Source of the DNA: an uncultured bacterium
GTDB lineage: Bacteria; Desulfobacterota; Desulfobulbia; Desulfobulbales; Desulfobulbaceae
Length of the DNA stretch: 7,332 bases
Direction: 5' to 3'
NCBI GenBank assembly: GCA_903842475.1
Contig: CAIMMA010000550.1
Span: 1-7,332 of the forward strand
Shown here: positions 5,191 through 7,332 of the stretch, piece by piece
Layout of the letters: each line of letters starts with the position of its first letter
Numbering within the stretch: position 1 is the first letter of the stretch
Translations under genes and position numbers: made by a program
The notes under the pieces: model-generated
Databases searched by the model: none
What the model saw: the letters and a program-made list of their open reading frames with translations, nothing else
What the model was told of the DNA's origin: nothing

Positions 5191-7317
5191 TCAGGGCGGA
5201 AAAGTGAGAGAGAACACGGTGGATCCCCGGTTTGATTCGCAGGCCACCGATCCGCCCATCCGCTGCATCAGTCGTTGCACGATCGCCAGCCCCAGGCCGC
5301 TATGCTGTCCTTGCTTGGTCGATGTTCCTTCTTTGAAGAGGTCGGCCTGCACAGAGGGGGCAATGCCGGGGCCGGTATCGGTCACCGAGATGACGGCAAA
5401 ATTTAAATGCATGGAGGTTCGGACCGCTATGCTGCCTTGACCGGCCACGGCGTCCAGGGCATTGCCCAGGAGATTCTGCATGACTTGACGAAGCAACTGG
5501 GGGTCGGCACGGATCGTCAACGGTTTTTTCCAGGGGGTCAAGGTCAGGGTTACCTGGTTGTCAGCGGGAAGCGAGGCCCGGAACAGGTCGAGCATCTCCT
5601 CCAGATGTCGGTGCAGGTCCACCTGTTCCAGGTTGAGGTCGTCCGGCTCCTTGGCCAGATCCTTCAGGTGGGCGGTGATTTGAGCGATCCGTTCCAGTTC
5701 GTTGTCAATGATGGCCAGTTCTTCGGAAATCGCCTCGCCTCGGCTGTTCTTCTTGTCGAGAATGTAGAGGTAGTTGCGGAGGATGGCCAAGGGATTGTTG
5801 ATTTCATGGGCAATCTTTCCGGCAACCATATTGGCTGCCTGCAACCGTTCGGCGGCAATCTGTTCCGCCTGTCGGGCTTTCAGCTGTTCCAGGTACAAGG
5901 AGATGGCGGCGTGGTTGGCCAGAAGCCGGAGCGGTGTCCATTGGCTGACCAGGGAACGGTGTGATTTTTCCTTGAGGCCGATGAGGATCAGACCCTGGAT
6001 TGCATCTCGATGGATCATGGGGATCGCCGCCATGCCGTCGGTGCCCAGAAGGCTGAGTATCTGGGCGTCGAGCAGGTTGAGCGGACCTTTTGCCGCTGCT
6101 TTATTTTGGAAGGAATGGAGCGGGCGGCGTTGCTGGAGGGCTTTTCCCGGCAAACTTTCGCCATGGCGTTCCGGAACCAGCACGAAACCTCCGGTTTCCC
6201 TGGCCAGTTTGTTGTCCGGCGAGGTGTGGCAGCGAAATTCGCCGGTGTCGGCGTCGAGCAGCATGATAAGGCAGGTGTCTTCGTTGAAAAGGATTTTAAG
6301 CCCCTGTTCCACTGCGCCGATGATCTGATCGTTGTCCTCGGCGCGCAATAGGTTTTCAAGCACGCCGCTGAGTTGGGTGATATCCCGGATGCGATTGATC
6401 AGACCGAGCGAGGTCTCTTTGTGAATTTCCTGGCTTTCCGGTTCCAGGTCGTGGGAGGTTCGGGCATTGCGGGGGATATGGATGCCGAGTTGTTCCGCGA
6501 TTTGGGTGATCTGGTCTTCCAGGCCCTCGTAGAGGGCGCTGACCTGGGGCGGTTGCAGGTGGAAAAAGCGCATCCCGGCTTCCAGGCAATCCTGGCCGGC
6601 GGTGTCGCTATGGCTGAGCAGATCGGCCAGGCTGGCAATTCGGGTCAGCGGCAGGGCTTGGGCGACTTCGTCGAGGGGATGGTGGTGGTAGCGGATGGCG
6701 TCGGCAAGCAGCGCGGGCAGTCGCCACTGTTCGCAGAGCCAGGCGCCGGCCTCGCAGTGGTTGACGTGGAGTTTTTCCTCTTCAAGAAAGGCCAGGCGTC
6801 CGTTATGGCAGCGCACCCCCTTGAGCAGCAGGGGGGCGTATTTGCCGGGAAAGGCCATCCACAGCAGTAATTTACCGATGTCATGGAGGAGCCCGGTCAG
6901 GTAGGCTTCCGAGGTTTCGGGATATCCGGTGGCGACGGCGATTTTTTGGGCGAGCAGGGCGCTTTGGTAGGAATGATGCCAGAACCGGTCAATGGAGAGC
7001 AGACCGTTGGTTTCCACCCGGCGGAAGACCTGTTGCACCGAGATGCTGATGGCCAGGTTCCTGACCGTGTCCGCTCCCAGGTAAACCACCGCCTGCTCCA
7101 CATTGGTGAAGGCTTTACGGGCGCCGATAAAGGCCGAGTTGACCAGTTGGAGCAATTTGGCGCTGATGGCGGCATCCTTGTCCACAATCCGGGCGATGGC
7201 CTGGAGCTTGATGTCCACATCGTGGCAGCTGTCGATTAACTGCACGAGCACTTGCGGCATGCTCGGCAGGTTGCCGGAGACCTTGAGGTTGTTGAGAATG
7301 TTGTGGGCGTTGGTCAT
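5191..7317 (-). CDS. HDOD-GAF sensor histidine kinase
   Basis: This 708-residue protein has no membrane segment and is probably cytoplasmic. Residues about 12-215 form an HDOD domain: LPSMPQVLVQL, the W-H-H-S stretch near 113-116, GLLHDIGK with His145-Asp146, and a later HHHP near 211-214. HDOD domains are HD-related signalling modules, usually regulatory rather than proven phosphohydrolases. A GAF-like sensory domain spans about 315-475, ending in ANHAAISLYLEQL. A short helical linker leads to the kinase core, with phospho-acceptor His504 in GKIAHEINNPLA, N-box NLLGNALDA, DTGPGI near 647-652 and GLGLAIV near 674-680. No receiver or output domain is attached, so its phosphate must go to a separate regulator. 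The receiver-headed hybrid kinase 103 bp downstream is an obvious candidate, by inference. The ATG at 7317 fits the usual HDOD N-terminus, although no clear Shine-Dalgarno sequence lies in the 15 bases available upstream. Domain calls are firm; ligand and pathway are unknown. Confidence 0.94.
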   Translation of the reverse strand: MTNAHNILNNLKVSGNLPSMPQVLVQLIDSCHDVDIKLQAIARIVDKDAAISAKLLQLVNSAFIGARKAFTNVEQAVVYLGADTVRNLAISISVQQVFRRVETNGLLSIDRFWHHSYQSALLAQKIAVATGYPETSEAYLTGLLHDIGKLLLWMAFPGKYAPLLLKGVRCHNGRLAFLEEEKLHVNHCEAGAWLCEQWRLPALLADAIRYHHHPLDEVAQALPLTRIASLADLLSHSDTAGQDCLEAGMRFFHLQPPQVSALYEGLEDQITQIAEQLGIHIPRNARTSHDLEPESQEIHKETSLGLINRIRDITQLSGVLENLLRAEDNDQIIGAVEQGLKILFNEDTCLIMLLDADTGEFRCHTSPDNKLARETGGFVLVPERHGESLPGKALQQRRPLHSFQNKAAAKGPLNLLDAQILSLLGTDGMAAIPMIHRDAIQGLILIGLKEKSHRSLVSQWTPLRLLANHAAISLYLEQLKARQAEQIAAERLQAANMVAGKIAHEINNPLAILRNYLYILDKKNSRGEAISEELAIIDNELERIAQITAHLKDLAKEPDDLNLEQVDLHRHLEEMLDLFRASLPADNQVTLTLTPWKKPLTIRADPQLLRQVMQNLLGNALDAVAGQGSIAVRTSMHLNFAVISVTDTGPGIAPSVQADLFKEGTSTKQGQHSGLGLAIVQRLMQRMGGSVACESNRGSTVFSLTFPP

Positions 7318-7332
7318 CGCTGGGCCGATAGA

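Noticed and set aside
5407..6870. Long + strand frames (5407-5964, 5774-6328, 6010-6351, 6373-6870) antisense to the HDOD kinase
   Set aside because: All are opposite recognised GAF, kinase or HDOD coding sequence, and their compositions are typical of shadow frames.
1..7332. CRISPR array, tRNA, rRNA or phage attachment site
   Set aside because: No regularly spaced repeats, cloverleaf or conserved rRNA stretch was found by eye on either strand.

Overview
The window is a moderately GC-rich bacterial chromosome segment with four protein-coding genes and one transposase relic. A 3'-partial rtcB is on the + strand. On the - strand, reading from right to left, are an HDOD-GAF sensor histidine kinase, a REC-PAS-kinase-REC hybrid histidine kinase and sppA. 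The mix of large soluble kinases, an HDOD kinase and an Escherichia coli-type long SppA suggests a Gram-negative proteobacterium in the broad sense. A Desulfobacterota/deltaproteobacterial relative would fit, but that is inference from architecture only; no rRNA or marker gene is present.

Layout. 1-740 (+) is the C-terminal part of the RNA ligase RtcB, with its histidine motifs visible, followed by a weak hairpin/T-tract terminator candidate. 816-2681 (-) is sppA, convergent with rtcB across a 75-bp gap; its start is set by a Shine-Dalgarno sequence and by similarity to the E. coli N-terminus. 2682-3101 is a 420-bp gene-poor gap. It holds a possible sppA promoter and leader repeat, and a short remnant of an IS3-family OrfA transposase on the + strand flanked by an 11-bp direct repeat. 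3102-5087 (-) is the hybrid kinase, which contains a 26-nt palindrome with perfect 12-bp arms inside the coding sequence. 5088-5190 is an AT-rich gap with a weak promoter candidate. 5191-7317 (-) is the HDOD-GAF-histidine kinase, complete at its ATG, with only 15 bases upstream of it in the window.

How they may work together. The two kinases point the same way, are 103 bp apart and are both soluble. Neither carries a DNA-binding output domain. The hybrid kinase has an N-terminal receiver in front of its own kinase core, so it could accept phosphate from the upstream HDOD kinase and pass a signal through its C-terminal receiver to a partner outside the window; this is inference. SppA (membrane peptidase) and RtcB (RNA repair/tRNA splicing ligase) appear functionally unrelated to the kinases. 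I see no CRISPR array, tRNA, rRNA or convincing new multi-gene defence system. The most unusual items are the intragenic palindrome, the IS3 relic with its flanking repeats, and the paired kinases without an output regulator.
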